Of a stretch of DNA of 64,000 nucleotides, positions 1 to 8,395 are shown in pieces. Location: positions 682,001 through 746,000 of the forward strand of contig NZ_CP028941.1 in the NCBI RefSeq assembly GCF_013307245.1. The letters are read 5' to 3'. The stretch's first letter is position 1; each line of letters begins with the position of its first letter. The notes below the pieces were generated by a model. The model worked only from the letters and a program-made list of their open reading frames with translations. It ran no database searches and was not told the DNA's origin. The translations under genes and the position numbers were made by a program. Source of the DNA: Polynucleobacter antarcticus. Lineage in GTDB: Bacteria; Pseudomonadota; Gammaproteobacteria; Burkholderiales; Burkholderiaceae.

Positions 1-182
1 GCTGAGGGTAATAAAGTACCAGCAGGCTTCTTGCGTAAAACGATCTGCTGATTCGCACAAGTGATTTTGTAGGTTGGATTAGATTGCCCACCAACTAGTG
101 GCTGTACTTCAAAACTCTGGGTGTCCCACCCTGTCTGCTGCAAATAAGACCGAAGCGCATCGGTGTTTAAAGTATTAGACAC
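1..182 (-). CDS. Phosphotransferase (APH/ACAD10-like kinase), N-terminal fragment
   Basis: Only the first 60 codons are inside the window; the gene runs off the left edge. The reading frame opens with GTG at 182, 17 bases after the stop of the SDR gene upstream, and starts SNTLNTDALRSYL. It then carries PLVGGQSNPTYKI and IVLRKKP, the glycine-rich loop and the ATP-binding lysine strand typical of aminoglycoside-phosphotransferase-fold kinases of the COG3173 / ACAD10-11 N-domain kind. Members of that group phosphorylate small hydroxylated molecules, including 4-hydroxyacyl-CoA in levulinate catabolism. The place directly downstream of an SDR and an acyl-CoA dehydrogenase fits that role. The catalytic HxD loop lies outside the window, so the family call is good but the substrate is inference. 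Confidence 0.75.
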   Translation of the reverse strand, partial: MSNTLNTDALRSYLQQTGWDTQSFEVQPLVGGQSNPTYKITCANQQIVLRKKPAGTLLPS

Positions 183-198
183 GGTGTGTAGCCATGCT

Positions 199-972
199 CT
201 ACAAGGAACCCACGAGGTGTGCGCCGTCTACAGCAATCGTACTGCCAGACATTGCCTTGCCCGCATCTGAGGCTAGCAATAAAATAGGTCCATCCAAATC
301 CCTCAGCTCACTAAAGCGACGACTCGGAATGCGCATGCGTAATTTTTCACCCAGCTCACTCTGTAAAAACGCTCGATTTAAATCTGTCACCACGTATCCA
401 GGCAAAATAGCATTGACACGAATGTCATGACGCGCCAGCTCTAAAGCCATTGTTTTGGTAGTCTGAATGACGCCTGCTTTAGAAATAGCATAAGGTGCGA
501 CCCCATTAATTTGTCGCTCACCCAATATGGAAGCGATATTGATAATGGAGCCTGCTGTTTTATGCGCTACCATCCGACGCGCAGCTTCCGTAGCCACTAA
601 CCATACACCCTTGAGATTCGTATCCATGACCTGATCCCAGTCGGCTTCAGTTTGCTCTAGCAAACTCTTAGCAACGGATACTCCAGCGTTATTGACCACG
701 ATACTGGGTGTACCCCATGTTTCAATAGCATCGAAGCAGGCCTTGATACTCTCAGACTTAGTCACATCGAGAGAGAAAGCTTTTGCCAAACCGCCTTGTT
801 GTTCAATCGCTTGAACCAGAGACTCGAGTTGATCGATGCGGCGGGAGGCGACTGCAAGCTTGGCGCCCATGCTAGCCAATAACATACTGCAGTGATATCC
901 AATACCACTCGAAGCACCTGTGACTAAAGCAATTTGACCGTCTAAACGAAAGCGCTCAAGCAGAGTACTCAT
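199..972 (-). CDS. SDR family oxidoreductase (3-ketoacyl/3-hydroxyacyl-CoA dehydrogenase type)
   Basis: A 257-residue classical short-chain dehydrogenase. The NAD(P)-binding TGASSGIG sits at 18-25, NNAG at 94-97, the catalytic Ser near 148 and the Tyr161-x3-Lys165 pair follow in the usual order, so it should be an active cytoplasmic oxidoreductase. Its start overlaps the stop of the acyl-CoA dehydrogenase gene by four bases (ATGA), which indicates translational coupling in one minus-strand operon with the kinase downstream. The context suggests it oxidises or reduces a hydroxyacyl-CoA intermediate made by the dehydrogenase. The substrate cannot be read from the sequence; a FabG-like role is possible but less likely in this operon. 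Confidence 0.88.
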   Translation of the reverse strand: MSTLLERFRLDGQIALVTGASSGIGYHCSMLLASMGAKLAVASRRIDQLESLVQAIEQQGGLAKAFSLDVTKSESIKACFDAIETWGTPSIVVNNAGVSVAKSLLEQTEADWDQVMDTNLKGVWLVATEAARRMVAHKTAGSIINIASILGERQINGVAPYAISKAGVIQTTKTMALELARHDIRVNAILPGYVVTDLNRAFLQSELGEKLRMRIPSRRFSELRDLDGPILLLASDAGKAMSGSTIAVDGAHLVGSL

Positions 973-2132
973 ACTTTTTGATCCAGCAATTTTCTGGCCA
1001 TACTCCAGCGATGTACTTCACTTGGGCCATCGTAAATTCGGAAGCCGCGCATATCGGTAAAGATACGCATGATGGCAGTTTCACCAGTCACGCCCTGGCC
1101 ACCCATGATTTGTACACAACGATCCACTACGCGCCACTCTGCTTCAGAGCAAATAACTTTTGCACGACTAGATTCGTAATTGCAGCGCTCTCCTTGATCG
1201 AGTAGCCATGCAGTTTGAAAAATATGCAGGCGTGATGTTTGGAGATCCATATCGTTATCTGCCAACATAAAGCCAATGCCCTCATGATCACCCAAGCGTT
1301 GGCCAAAGGCCTGACGTTTTTGCGCATAGGCTAAGGCAATATCATGGGCTCGTCGTGCTTGACCAAGCCAACGCATGCAATGCGTTAAACGAGCCGGCGC
1401 TAAACGCACTTGCGCATAACGAAAGCCTTTACCAAGCTCGCCCAAAATACAATCTTGAGGTACGCGCACATTGGTCAAGCGCAACACACTATGACCACCA
1501 ACGAAACATTGATCTAGCGAATCCATATTGCGCTCAATAGCGATGCCAGGCGCATCCATATCAGATAAAAACATGGTGGCTTGACCATCTTCGGTACGCG
1601 CCATGATGATGACGTAATCAGCGCCGTCAGCGCCCGTAATAAACCATTTAAGACCATTGATTAAATAATCTGCGCCATCCCTGACAGCCGTAGTCAGCAT
1701 CATCGAGGGATCAGAACCAGCCCCTGGAGCAGGCTCGGTCATCGCAAAGCAAGAACGCAATTTCCCTTCAATTTGTGGAACCAGCCACCGTAGCTGTTGT
1801 TCAGGCGTTGCCACCTGCTCCATGAGATGAATATTGCCTTCATCCGGCGCATGAATATTCATCGCAGTAGGGCCTAATCGTGAGTACCCCGCCTCTTCAA
1901 AGACAACCGCCTTCTCAACGTGACTGAGGCCTAAGCCGCCATAGCGTTTAGAGGCATGCGGGGTGAGTAGGCCCGCTGTTTTGGCAAGTCCAATGAGCTC
2001 TTGACGAAATACATCCGTAGGGCCGTGAGGGGTTTCTCGGGGATCACCCTCTAAAGGAATAATCTTTTCGACAATAAATTGCCGTGTGCGATCTCTTAAA
2101 GCAATCAGCTCTGGGGATAGTGCAAAGTCCAT
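969..2132 (-). CDS. Acyl-CoA dehydrogenase (ACAD10/11-like)
   Basis: A 387-residue flavoprotein of the acyl-CoA dehydrogenase family, which removes two hydrogens from the alpha-beta bond of an acyl-CoA and passes electrons to ETF. The N-terminal helical domain is followed by the FAD/substrate segment FAMTEPAPGAGSDP near 153 and the C-terminal YDGPSEVHRW at 367-376, where Glu372 sits at the place of the catalytic or flavin-contacting acid in the ACAD11-like branch. The length is normal. It is the first gene of the minus-strand operon whose next genes are an SDR and an APH-type kinase; this trio matches ACAD10/11-type systems, where kinase and dehydrogenase act in turn on 4-hydroxyacyl-CoAs. 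The promoter should lie in the 142-bp gap shared with the liv genes. Confidence 0.9.
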   Translation of the reverse strand: MDFALSPELIALRDRTRQFIVEKIIPLEGDPRETPHGPTDVFRQELIGLAKTAGLLTPHASKRYGGLGLSHVEKAVVFEEAGYSRLGPTAMNIHAPDEGNIHLMEQVATPEQQLRWLVPQIEGKLRSCFAMTEPAPGAGSDPSMMLTTAVRDGADYLINGLKWFITGADGADYVIIMARTEDGQATMFLSDMDAPGIAIERNMDSLDQCFVGGHSVLRLTNVRVPQDCILGELGKGFRYAQVRLAPARLTHCMRWLGQARRAHDIALAYAQKRQAFGQRLGDHEGIGFMLADNDMDLQTSRLHIFQTAWLLDQGERCNYESSRAKVICSEAEWRVVDRCVQIMGGQGVTGETAIMRIFTDMRGFRIYDGPSEVHRWSMARKLLDQKV

Positions 2133-2274
2133 ATCTCATTGTAATAGCAGGCATTTCAAGAGAATTAGGAATTTTTGCGCCCTAAACCTTGGAAGTGCCT
2201 AGGGTTTTCACTATGCAGCGTAACTGTTTACTGCCATTATCCTTAGATGATTAAAGTAAATAAGGTTGTAAATT

Positions 2275-3048
2275 GTGGCGGCAGATGATTTCATATTAAA
2301 GACAAAAAACTTAAGCAAATCGTTTTATGGATTTACTGCAGTAAATAATGTCAATCTCAATGTTAAGCGAGGGAGTATTCACGCCTTAATTGGACCCAAT
2401 GGGGCTGGTAAAACAACCTGTTTTAATTTGCTCACCAAATTTTTAGAGCCCACGGCCGGTCATATTGATTTTAATGGCCACGACATCACTAAAGAAAAGC
2501 CTGCGCAAATTGCCAAGCGCGGCATTATTAGATCCTTTCAGATTTCAGCAGTATTCCCCTACATGACTGCCTTAGAAAATGTTCGCATTGGCCTGCAGCA
2601 AGAGCTTGGAACTTCGTTTTTCTTTTGGAAAAGCGAATACTCCTTAGATATATTGAATGATCGAGCGATGGATGCTCTTCGCCAGGTAGGTCTTGATAGT
2701 TTTGCGGATGAGCTAGCCGTCAACCTTCCTTATGGGCGTAAACGCGCTCTTGAAATTGCTGCTACGGTAGCCATGAATCCTGAATTAATGCTGTTAGATG
2801 AACCGACTCAGGGTATGGGGCACGAAGATGTCAGTCTAGTTACCGAATTAATCCAACGGGTCTCTCACGGAAGAACCATATTAATGGTTGAGCACAATAT
2901 GAAGGTCGTAGCCAATATTGCAAATACGATTTCTGTATTGCAGCGAGGCGAAGTGATTGCCGAAGGATCTTATGAGCAGGTCTCCAAAAATCCGCAAGTA
3001 ATGGAAGCCTACATGGGTACTGCCGATACTGAATTGCAAGGGCATTGA
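2275..3048 (+). CDS. livG: Branched-chain amino acid-type ABC transporter ATP-binding protein
   Basis: A 257-residue ABC ATPase of the LivG type. The Walker A motif GPNGAGKT is at 40-47, the LivG-style signature LPYGRKR at 151-157 (in place of LSGGQ) and Walker B LLDEPTQG around 173-180, with the switch histidine in VEHNMKV. It starts with GTG at 2275. It is the first gene of a five-gene importer operon (two ATPases, periplasmic binding protein, two permeases), and works with LivF as the cytoplasmic motor. HAAT importers take up branched-chain amino acids, but also amides, urea or aromatic acids, so the substrate is open. The divergent acyl-CoA dehydrogenase operon hints at an organic-acid substrate. 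Confidence 0.93.
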   Translation: MAADDFILKTKNLSKSFYGFTAVNNVNLNVKRGSIHALIGPNGAGKTTCFNLLTKFLEPTAGHIDFNGHDITKEKPAQIAKRGIIRSFQISAVFPYMTALENVRIGLQQELGTSFFFWKSEYSLDILNDRAMDALRQVGLDSFADELAVNLPYGRKRALEIAATVAMNPELMLLDEPTQGMGHEDVSLVTELIQRVSHGRTILMVEHNMKVVANIANTISVLQRGEVIAEGSYEQVSKNPQVMEAYMGTADTELQGH

Positions 3049-3055
3049 ACTCGTT

Positions 3056-3763
3056 ATGACTGTACTCGCTTTAGAAATTGATCACTTGAACGCATGGTAC
3101 GGTGAGTCCCATGTCTTGCATGGCATTAACCTATCTGTAAAAAAAGGTGAAGTGGTTTGCCTATTGGGACGCAATGGCGCTGGTCGTAGCACCACGCTCA
3201 GATCTATCTTAGGCCTCGTTGGTAACCGTACAGGCTCCATTAAAGTCAATGGCCAAGAAGTGATTGGCATGCCAACCTATCAGGTGGCACAACTCGGCAT
3301 TGGATATTGCCCTGAAGAGCGCGGCATCTTTACTAGCTTATCCTGTGAACAAAATCTCATGTTGCCCCCTAAGGTAGGTGACGGTGTGGCAATGAGCGTA
3401 GAAGAGATTTATCAGATGTTCCCTAATTTATATGAACGACGCTCCAGCCCTGGCGGTAAGTTATCCGGTGGTGAGCAACAGATGCTGGCCATTGCACGCA
3501 TTTTGCGAACTGGCGCGAGTCTCTTACTACTCGATGAAATCACGGAAGGCTTGGCCCCTGTCATCGTACAAAAACTCACGGAAGTAGTGCGCACTCTGAA
3601 AGAACGGGGATTCACGGTAATTTTAGTAGAACAAAATTTTCGATTTGCTTCAAAGCTCGCGGATAGAAACTATGTGATAGAGCATGGGCAAGTTGTTAAG
3701 ACGGTCGAGAAGCATGAACTCGAGGCCAGCCAGGAAGAGCTCAAGACTTTATTGGGTGTGTAA
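3056..3763 (+). CDS. livF: Branched-chain amino acid-type ABC transporter ATP-binding protein
   Basis: A 235-residue LivF-type ABC ATPase, the partner of LivG, starting seven bases after the livG stop. The signature LSGGEQQ is at 136-142 and Walker B LLLLDEITEG ends with Asp160-Glu161. Two core positions are unusual: Walker A reads GRNGAGRS (38-45), with Arg44 where the phosphate-binding lysine is normal, and the post-Walker B proline is Ile. An arginine P-loop occurs in LivF of several betaproteobacteria as far as I recall, so this may be a lineage trait, with LivG supplying the competent canonical site. No clear Shine-Dalgarno precedes the ATG, which suits coupling to livG translation. Confidence 0.92.
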   Translation: MTVLALEIDHLNAWYGESHVLHGINLSVKKGEVVCLLGRNGAGRSTTLRSILGLVGNRTGSIKVNGQEVIGMPTYQVAQLGIGYCPEERGIFTSLSCEQNLMLPPKVGDGVAMSVEEIYQMFPNLYERRSSPGGKLSGGEQQMLAIARILRTGASLLLLDEITEGLAPVIVQKLTEVVRTLKERGFTVILVEQNFRFASKLADRNYVIEHGQVVKTVEKHELEASQEELKTLLGV

Positions 3764-3800
3764 GTAAAAAAATGAAAGCAGTTTACAAGGAGAAGTTCAA

Positions 3801-5015
3801 ATGAAAAAAACGGCAATTGCAACACTAGTTGCATCTTGTTTTGTGGCAACTGCGCTTTCTGCGCAAGCTCAAACAGTTTCCGATAACGAAGTTCGTATTG
3901 GGGTACTCACCGACCTCTCTGGTATTTACTCTGCGATTGAGGGCCCAGGTGCACTGTTAGCTGCTCAGATGGCTGCTAAAGACTTTGGTGGCCAAGTACT
4001 CGGTAAAAAGATTGTGATTACCTCTGCGGATACACAATCGAAAGCAGACCTTTCCGGCTCAAAAGCCCGCGAAATGTTTGAAAAAGATAAAGTGGACATG
4101 ATTGTGGGTAACGTATCCACTGCTTCTGCATTAGCAGCGATGGAAGTTGCTGAGCAATTTAAGCGCGTATCGATTGTGACTGGCGCAGCATCCCTGCCTA
4201 TCACCAATGAAAAATGTACGCCATACACTGTTCACTACGTCTATGACACCTACGCACTCTCACGCGGCACCGGTAAGGCTGTGGTGGATTCTGGTAAGAA
4301 GACTTGGTTCTTCGTAACAGCAGACTATGCCTTTGGTCAAACGCTTGAACGCGATACTACTGAAGTAGTATTAGCAAATGGCGGAAAAGTATTGGGTAGC
4401 GTGAAGCATCCAATTAACACTACGGATTTTTCATCCTTTATTGCTCAGGCTCAATCATCCAAAGCGGAAGTAATTGGCTTGGCTAACGCTGGTGGAGACA
4501 CAATTGGCTCCATCAAACAAGCGGCAGAGCTTGGCATCATGGGCTCGAAGCAGACCGTTGTTCCGCTCTTAATGTTTATTAGCGATGTGCAAGCTCTGGG
4601 CTTAAAAACTACCCAAGGCATGAACTTCACTGTAGGTTGGTATTGGGATTTCAATGACTCCAATCGAAAGTTTGCTGAGCGCTTTATGAAAGAATTTAAA
4701 GGCAAGGCACCAACCTCCGTTCAAGCTGGTGTGTATTCATCTACTATGCAGTATTTAAAAGCCATTGAAGCGACTAAAACAGATAACGCTGATGCAGTCA
4801 TGAAGCAGATGAAGTCAGTTGAAATTAATGACGGTCTCTTTAAAGGCAGAATTCGTGCTGACGGTAAGTTTGAGCACGATATGTACTTACTTGAAGTCAA
4901 AAAGCCTAGTGAGTCTAAAGGGCCTAATGACGTAGCGAAGGTGGCGAAGGTGATTGCAGCAAAAGATGCAACTCTACCTTTAGCGCAATCGAAATGTAAG
5001 TTTGTTACTAATTAA
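3801..5015 (+). CDS. ABC transporter periplasmic substrate-binding protein (Peripla_BP_6)
   Basis: A 404-residue protein with a cleavable signal peptide (residues 1-23, ending AQA) and a type I periplasmic-binding fold: it begins VSDNEVRIGVLTDLSGIYS and contains an INTTDFSSFIAQ segment, both typical of LivJ/AmiC-like binding proteins for HAAT importers. An AAGGAG ribosome site lies nine bases before the ATG, stronger than those of its neighbours, as expected for a binding protein made in excess. It captures the substrate in the periplasm and hands it to the LivHM permeases encoded next. The DUF-like aromatic/organic-acid binding subgroup cannot be told from a true leucine binder by eye. Confidence 0.92.
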   Translation: MKKTAIATLVASCFVATALSAQAQTVSDNEVRIGVLTDLSGIYSAIEGPGALLAAQMAAKDFGGQVLGKKIVITSADTQSKADLSGSKAREMFEKDKVDMIVGNVSTASALAAMEVAEQFKRVSIVTGAASLPITNEKCTPYTVHYVYDTYALSRGTGKAVVDSGKKTWFFVTADYAFGQTLERDTTEVVLANGGKVLGSVKHPINTTDFSSFIAQAQSSKAEVIGLANAGGDTIGSIKQAAELGIMGSKQTVVPLLMFISDVQALGLKTTQGMNFTVGWYWDFNDSNRKFAERFMKEFKGKAPTSVQAGVYSSTMQYLKAIEATKTDNADAVMKQMKSVEINDGLFKGRIRADGKFEHDMYLLEVKKPSESKGPNDVAKVAKVIAAKDATLPLAQSKCKFVTN

Positions 5016-5034
5016 TTGAGGAATACTCTAAGCT

Positions 5035-5949
5035 ATGTTTGAGTTTCTCGGAATCGCCCCACAAGCCCTTGTTTCTCAGCTCCTGATTGGACTGATTAAC
5101 GGCTCCTTCTATGCTCTATTGAGTTTGGGCTTGGCGGTGATTTTTGGTTTACTCAATGTGATTAACTTCACCCATGGCGCGCAATATATGTTGGGCGCCA
5201 TGGTAGCTTGGATTGGATTAACTCAAATTGGTGACTGGATCGGGATGCCAGAGTTTCAGATCAACTATTTTGTTGCTCTGTTCCTGGCACCACTGATCGT
5301 AGGACTTTTTAGCATCGTGATTGAAAAAACGATGCTAAAGCGTCTTTATCATCTAGACCATTTATATGGACTGCTACTGACCTTCGGTCTTGCCCTAGTA
5401 ATTGAAGGCATGTTCCGCCACTGGTTTGGCGCTCTGGGAAATAGCTATCCTGTGCCCGAACTATTGCAAGGCGGCCTCCGAATTGCAGATCTCTTTTTGC
5501 CGTTTTACCGACTCTGGGTCGTCTTCTTAGCATTGATTGTTTGTTTTGCTACCTGGTACTTTATTGAGCGTACTAGCTTAGGAAGCTTATTACGGGCAGG
5601 CACTGAAAATCCGCGTTTATTACAGGCATTAGGTGTGAACGTCCCACTCATTGTGACACTCACCTATGGTGCAGGCTGCGCCCTAGCAGCGTTTGCTGGG
5701 GTAATGGCTGCCCCTATTTATCAAGTGACAGCGGTCATGGGTTCTAACCTGATTATTGTGGTGTTTGCAGTGGTGGTCATTGGCGGTATGGGGTCGATTG
5801 CTGGCGCCATTCTGACAGGCTTAGGCTTAGGTGTCGTTGAAGGGCTAACTAAGGTCTTTTACCCGCAAGCCTCTTCAGTATCTATTTTCGTGATCATGAT
5901 CATCGTGCTCTTAATTAAGCCAGCAGGACTCTTCGGAAAATCCAACTGA
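5035..5949 (+). CDS. livH: Branched-chain amino acid-type ABC transporter permease
   Basis: A 304-residue inner-membrane permease with about eight hydrophobic helices. It shows the LivH hallmarks GLINGSFYALLSLGLAVIFG near the N terminus, NFTHGAQYMLGA, and the EAA-like loop with ENPRLLQALGVN that docks on the ATPases. The length is normal for LivH. It lies 19 bases after the binding-protein gene and its TGA overlaps the ATG of livM by one base, so the two permeases are made in a coupled way and should form a heterodimer. The substrate path is not identifiable from sequence alone. Confidence 0.93.
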   Translation: MFEFLGIAPQALVSQLLIGLINGSFYALLSLGLAVIFGLLNVINFTHGAQYMLGAMVAWIGLTQIGDWIGMPEFQINYFVALFLAPLIVGLFSIVIEKTMLKRLYHLDHLYGLLLTFGLALVIEGMFRHWFGALGNSYPVPELLQGGLRIADLFLPFYRLWVVFLALIVCFATWYFIERTSLGSLLRAGTENPRLLQALGVNVPLIVTLTYGAGCALAAFAGVMAAPIYQVTAVMGSNLIIVVFAVVVIGGMGSIAGAILTGLGLGVVEGLTKVFYPQASSVSIFVIMIIVLLIKPAGLFGKSN

Positions 5950-6887
5950 TGAAACTGACACTATCTCCTCTCGACAAAATTTCGATAGTCATCATCGGCT
6001 GCTTAACATTAATTCCATGGCAAGGCTTTGTCTACGACCTATTCATGATGAAGGTATTTTGTTTCGCCATTTTTGCAGCCTCTTTAAATCTGTTGCTAGG
6101 TTTTGCAGGATTACTCTCCTTTGGTCATGCGGCTTTTTTTGGTACGGGTGCCTACATCACTGCCTATGTCATGAGATCGTGGGGACTCACTCCTGAGCTA
6201 GGTCTGATTTGCGGTGTTCTATGTTCAACCGCATTAGGTTATGTTTTTGGTGCGCTAGCGATTCGTCGGCAAGGTATTTACTTTGCCATGATTACCTTAG
6301 CGCTAGCCCAGGTGGTTTATTTCTTAGCCACCCAAGTGCCATTTACTAATGGTGAGGATGGCATTCAAGGGGTGCCTCGAGGTCATTTCTTAGGGCTGAT
6401 TGATCTCTCCAGCTCCACCCACATGTATTACTTTGCTTTAGCGGTGTTTACTTTAGCCTTTTTTACCATCAAGCGGATTGTAAGTTCGCCATTTGGCCAG
6501 GTAATGAAGGCGATTAGAGAAAACGAGCCACGCGCTATTTCCTTGGGGTATGACGTTAATAAGTACAAATTAATTGCCTTTACTTTATCTGCAGGCTTGG
6601 CAGGTCTAGGCGGCGGCTTAAAGAGTTTAGTCTTGCAATTAGCTTCCCTATCCGATGTGTTCTGGCATACCTCAGGTGAGGCCGTACTGATGACTATTCT
6701 AGGTGGCATTGGCACCCTTTGGGGTCCAGTAGCGGGGGCTGCAGTAATCATTAATTTACAAAACTACTTAGCCAACTTAGGCGGCTGGAGTACTATCGCA
6801 ACCGGCGCTATTTTTGTGGTTTGCGTTCTGGCCTTTAGACGCGGCATCGTAGGTGAAATTGCTTACCGGCTCAAGATTAAGCTGTAA
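5949..6887 (+). CDS. livM: Branched-chain amino acid-type ABC transporter permease
   Basis: A 312-residue permease of the LivM type, with roughly eight to nine transmembrane helices. Typical motifs are NLLLGFAGLLSFGHAAFFG around residues 47-65, the cytoplasmic docking loop with IRENEPRAISLGYDVNKYKL, and LGGIGTLWGPVAGA near the C terminus. Start and livH stop share one base (TGATG). It completes the importer: binding protein, LivH, LivM, LivG and LivF. Nothing abnormal in length or motifs. Confidence 0.93.
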   Translation: MKLTLSPLDKISIVIIGCLTLIPWQGFVYDLFMMKVFCFAIFAASLNLLLGFAGLLSFGHAAFFGTGAYITAYVMRSWGLTPELGLICGVLCSTALGYVFGALAIRRQGIYFAMITLALAQVVYFLATQVPFTNGEDGIQGVPRGHFLGLIDLSSSTHMYYFALAVFTLAFFTIKRIVSSPFGQVMKAIRENEPRAISLGYDVNKYKLIAFTLSAGLAGLGGGLKSLVLQLASLSDVFWHTSGEAVLMTILGGIGTLWGPVAGAAVIINLQNYLANLGGWSTIATGAIFVVCVLAFRRGIVGEIAYRLKIKL

Positions 6888-6944
6888 TTCCTCTGCACTT
6901 CTGAGAAAGATGTTCATAAACAATCACAATACTCATAAGATAAA

Positions 6945-8315
6945 GTGGCTCCACAAGATATCGTTATAGTTGGCGCTGGATTTTCAGCAGCAGCACTCGT
7001 CATTCATTTATTAAAGCGCGGTTTCCCTGCTTCTCATTTGACGGTGATTGGTCATGGCTTATTGGGTGCTGGTAATGCCTATGGCTGTAATAGCGATGTA
7101 TTTCGCCTCAATATACGAGAAGATTTACCCATCATTTTTTCTGAAGATCCACTCCATTTTGCGCGTTGGGCTAAAGTGCACGTTGATGACCATGACGCTA
7201 AAACCCATGCAGGATATTTTTATTTACGGCGAGATTTTGCAAAGTATATTAATCAACTCATTCAGGAATATGATCCTCAGAGACAACTAAGGCAAATTCC
7301 TGCTAACGTCATCAATATCCAACAAAACCAAACGCTATGGCAATTAGCACTAGATACAGGTGAGTCAGTACTAGCTAAAAACCTTGTATTAGCTACTGGC
7401 AATATGCCTCCTAAATGGCCTTGCCCTATTCATATTAATGCAAATAAAACCTCAGAAAAATTAGCAGCGTATTCTCTCGTTGAAAATCCTTGGTCAGGTG
7501 AGTGGGTTCAGACTATTAATCAGACTGACGATATTATTTTATTGGGCGGTGGTCTCACGGCCCTCGATACCATCAGTGCATTAGAAAATATCCATCATCG
7601 TGGAAAGATTTATATTGTTTCACCTAGAGGCAAACTTCCTCCGGAACAGGCTACATGGATTCGATCTCAAAAACCCCTATGGCCGAGCCAGCTTACCCCA
7701 AGAACTTTAGTGCGATTTATGCGGTCTTACCTACCTGATGCCTCGGTACATAGTGTGGAATGGCAATGTGCCTGGGAAGAATTAAGGCCTCAGCTAAATG
7801 AAATTTGGCAAGGGTTTTCAGCACAGCAGCGTGCAAAACTTTCGAAGCGATTGGGTTGGCTTTGGTCCTTATACCGGTTCAGGGCATCACCTCAAAGTAT
7901 TGCTGCCTTTCAAAAACTGAAACAGCAAATAGATATTCAAATAGGTAGAGTAAAAGAGGTACAGGTAAATGACGATGATATTTCAGTCAACCTTAATAAC
8001 GGCACCCGCATTACTGGTCATTGGGTAATTAATTGCACTGGGGTAGGTGTTGATGGATTAGCTGAAAATCTGATCATTAATAAAATAGCTATAGCCGATG
8101 CCTTAGGAATTTCAATTGCTGTTAATAAGCACTTTGAAGTGCTGCGTACAACATCCACGTCTTGGGATAATCTGTTTTTGCTTGGGCCAGGAACGATGGG
8201 AAGTTTAGGGGATGTGGTAGCCGCTAGTGCGATTGCTGCACAGGCAGAGAGGCTCTCCTTACAACTCAAAACCAGGGGACAGAGAGCTTCAATGGATAGA
8301 CCTTTATCAGCCTAA
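6945..8315 (+). CDS. FAD/NAD(P)-binding protein (COG4529-like)
   Basis: A 456-residue protein with an N-terminal dinucleotide-binding motif, IVIVGAGFSAAAL (Rossmann GxGxxA at 9-15), the family segment GLLGAGNAYG...FRLNIRED, and a second glycine-rich motif ILLGGGLTALDT near 200, all typical of COG4529-type FAD/NAD(P)-binding oxidoreductases. Members look like flavin-dependent monooxygenases or reductases, but none has a well-defined reaction that I can assign here. It starts with GTG at 6945, 57 bases after livM, and may be the last gene of the importer operon, in which case it could act on the imported compound. A 14-bp hairpin just after its stop separates it from the converging Bug gene. 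Confidence 0.75.
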   Translation: MAPQDIVIVGAGFSAAALVIHLLKRGFPASHLTVIGHGLLGAGNAYGCNSDVFRLNIREDLPIIFSEDPLHFARWAKVHVDDHDAKTHAGYFYLRRDFAKYINQLIQEYDPQRQLRQIPANVINIQQNQTLWQLALDTGESVLAKNLVLATGNMPPKWPCPIHINANKTSEKLAAYSLVENPWSGEWVQTINQTDDIILLGGGLTALDTISALENIHHRGKIYIVSPRGKLPPEQATWIRSQKPLWPSQLTPRTLVRFMRSYLPDASVHSVEWQCAWEELRPQLNEIWQGFSAQQRAKLSKRLGWLWSLYRFRASPQSIAAFQKLKQQIDIQIGRVKEVQVNDDDISVNLNNGTRITGHWVINCTGVGVDGLAENLIINKIAIADALGISIAVNKHFEVLRTTSTSWDNLFLLGPGTMGSLGDVVAASAIAAQAERLSLQLKTRGQRASMDRPLSA

Positions 8316-8337
8316 TGCTTCTAGATTAATAAATAGG

Positions 8338-8373
8338 CTTCACTTCTAGAGCAGTCTGCCTCTAGAAGTGAAG
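8338..8373. terminator. Strong hairpin between convergent genes
   Basis: Perfect 14-bp inverted repeat: arms CTTCACTTCTAGAG (8338-8351) and its complement (8360-8373) around an eight-base loop. It sits between the stop of the FAD/NAD(P)-binding gene and that of the converging Bug gene, where a shared terminator is expected. Neither side has a real T-run, so it may be an mRNA 3'-end stabiliser rather than a classic intrinsic terminator. Confidence 0.6.
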
Positions 8374-8395
8374 AATTAACTCAAAAATCTGAGCC

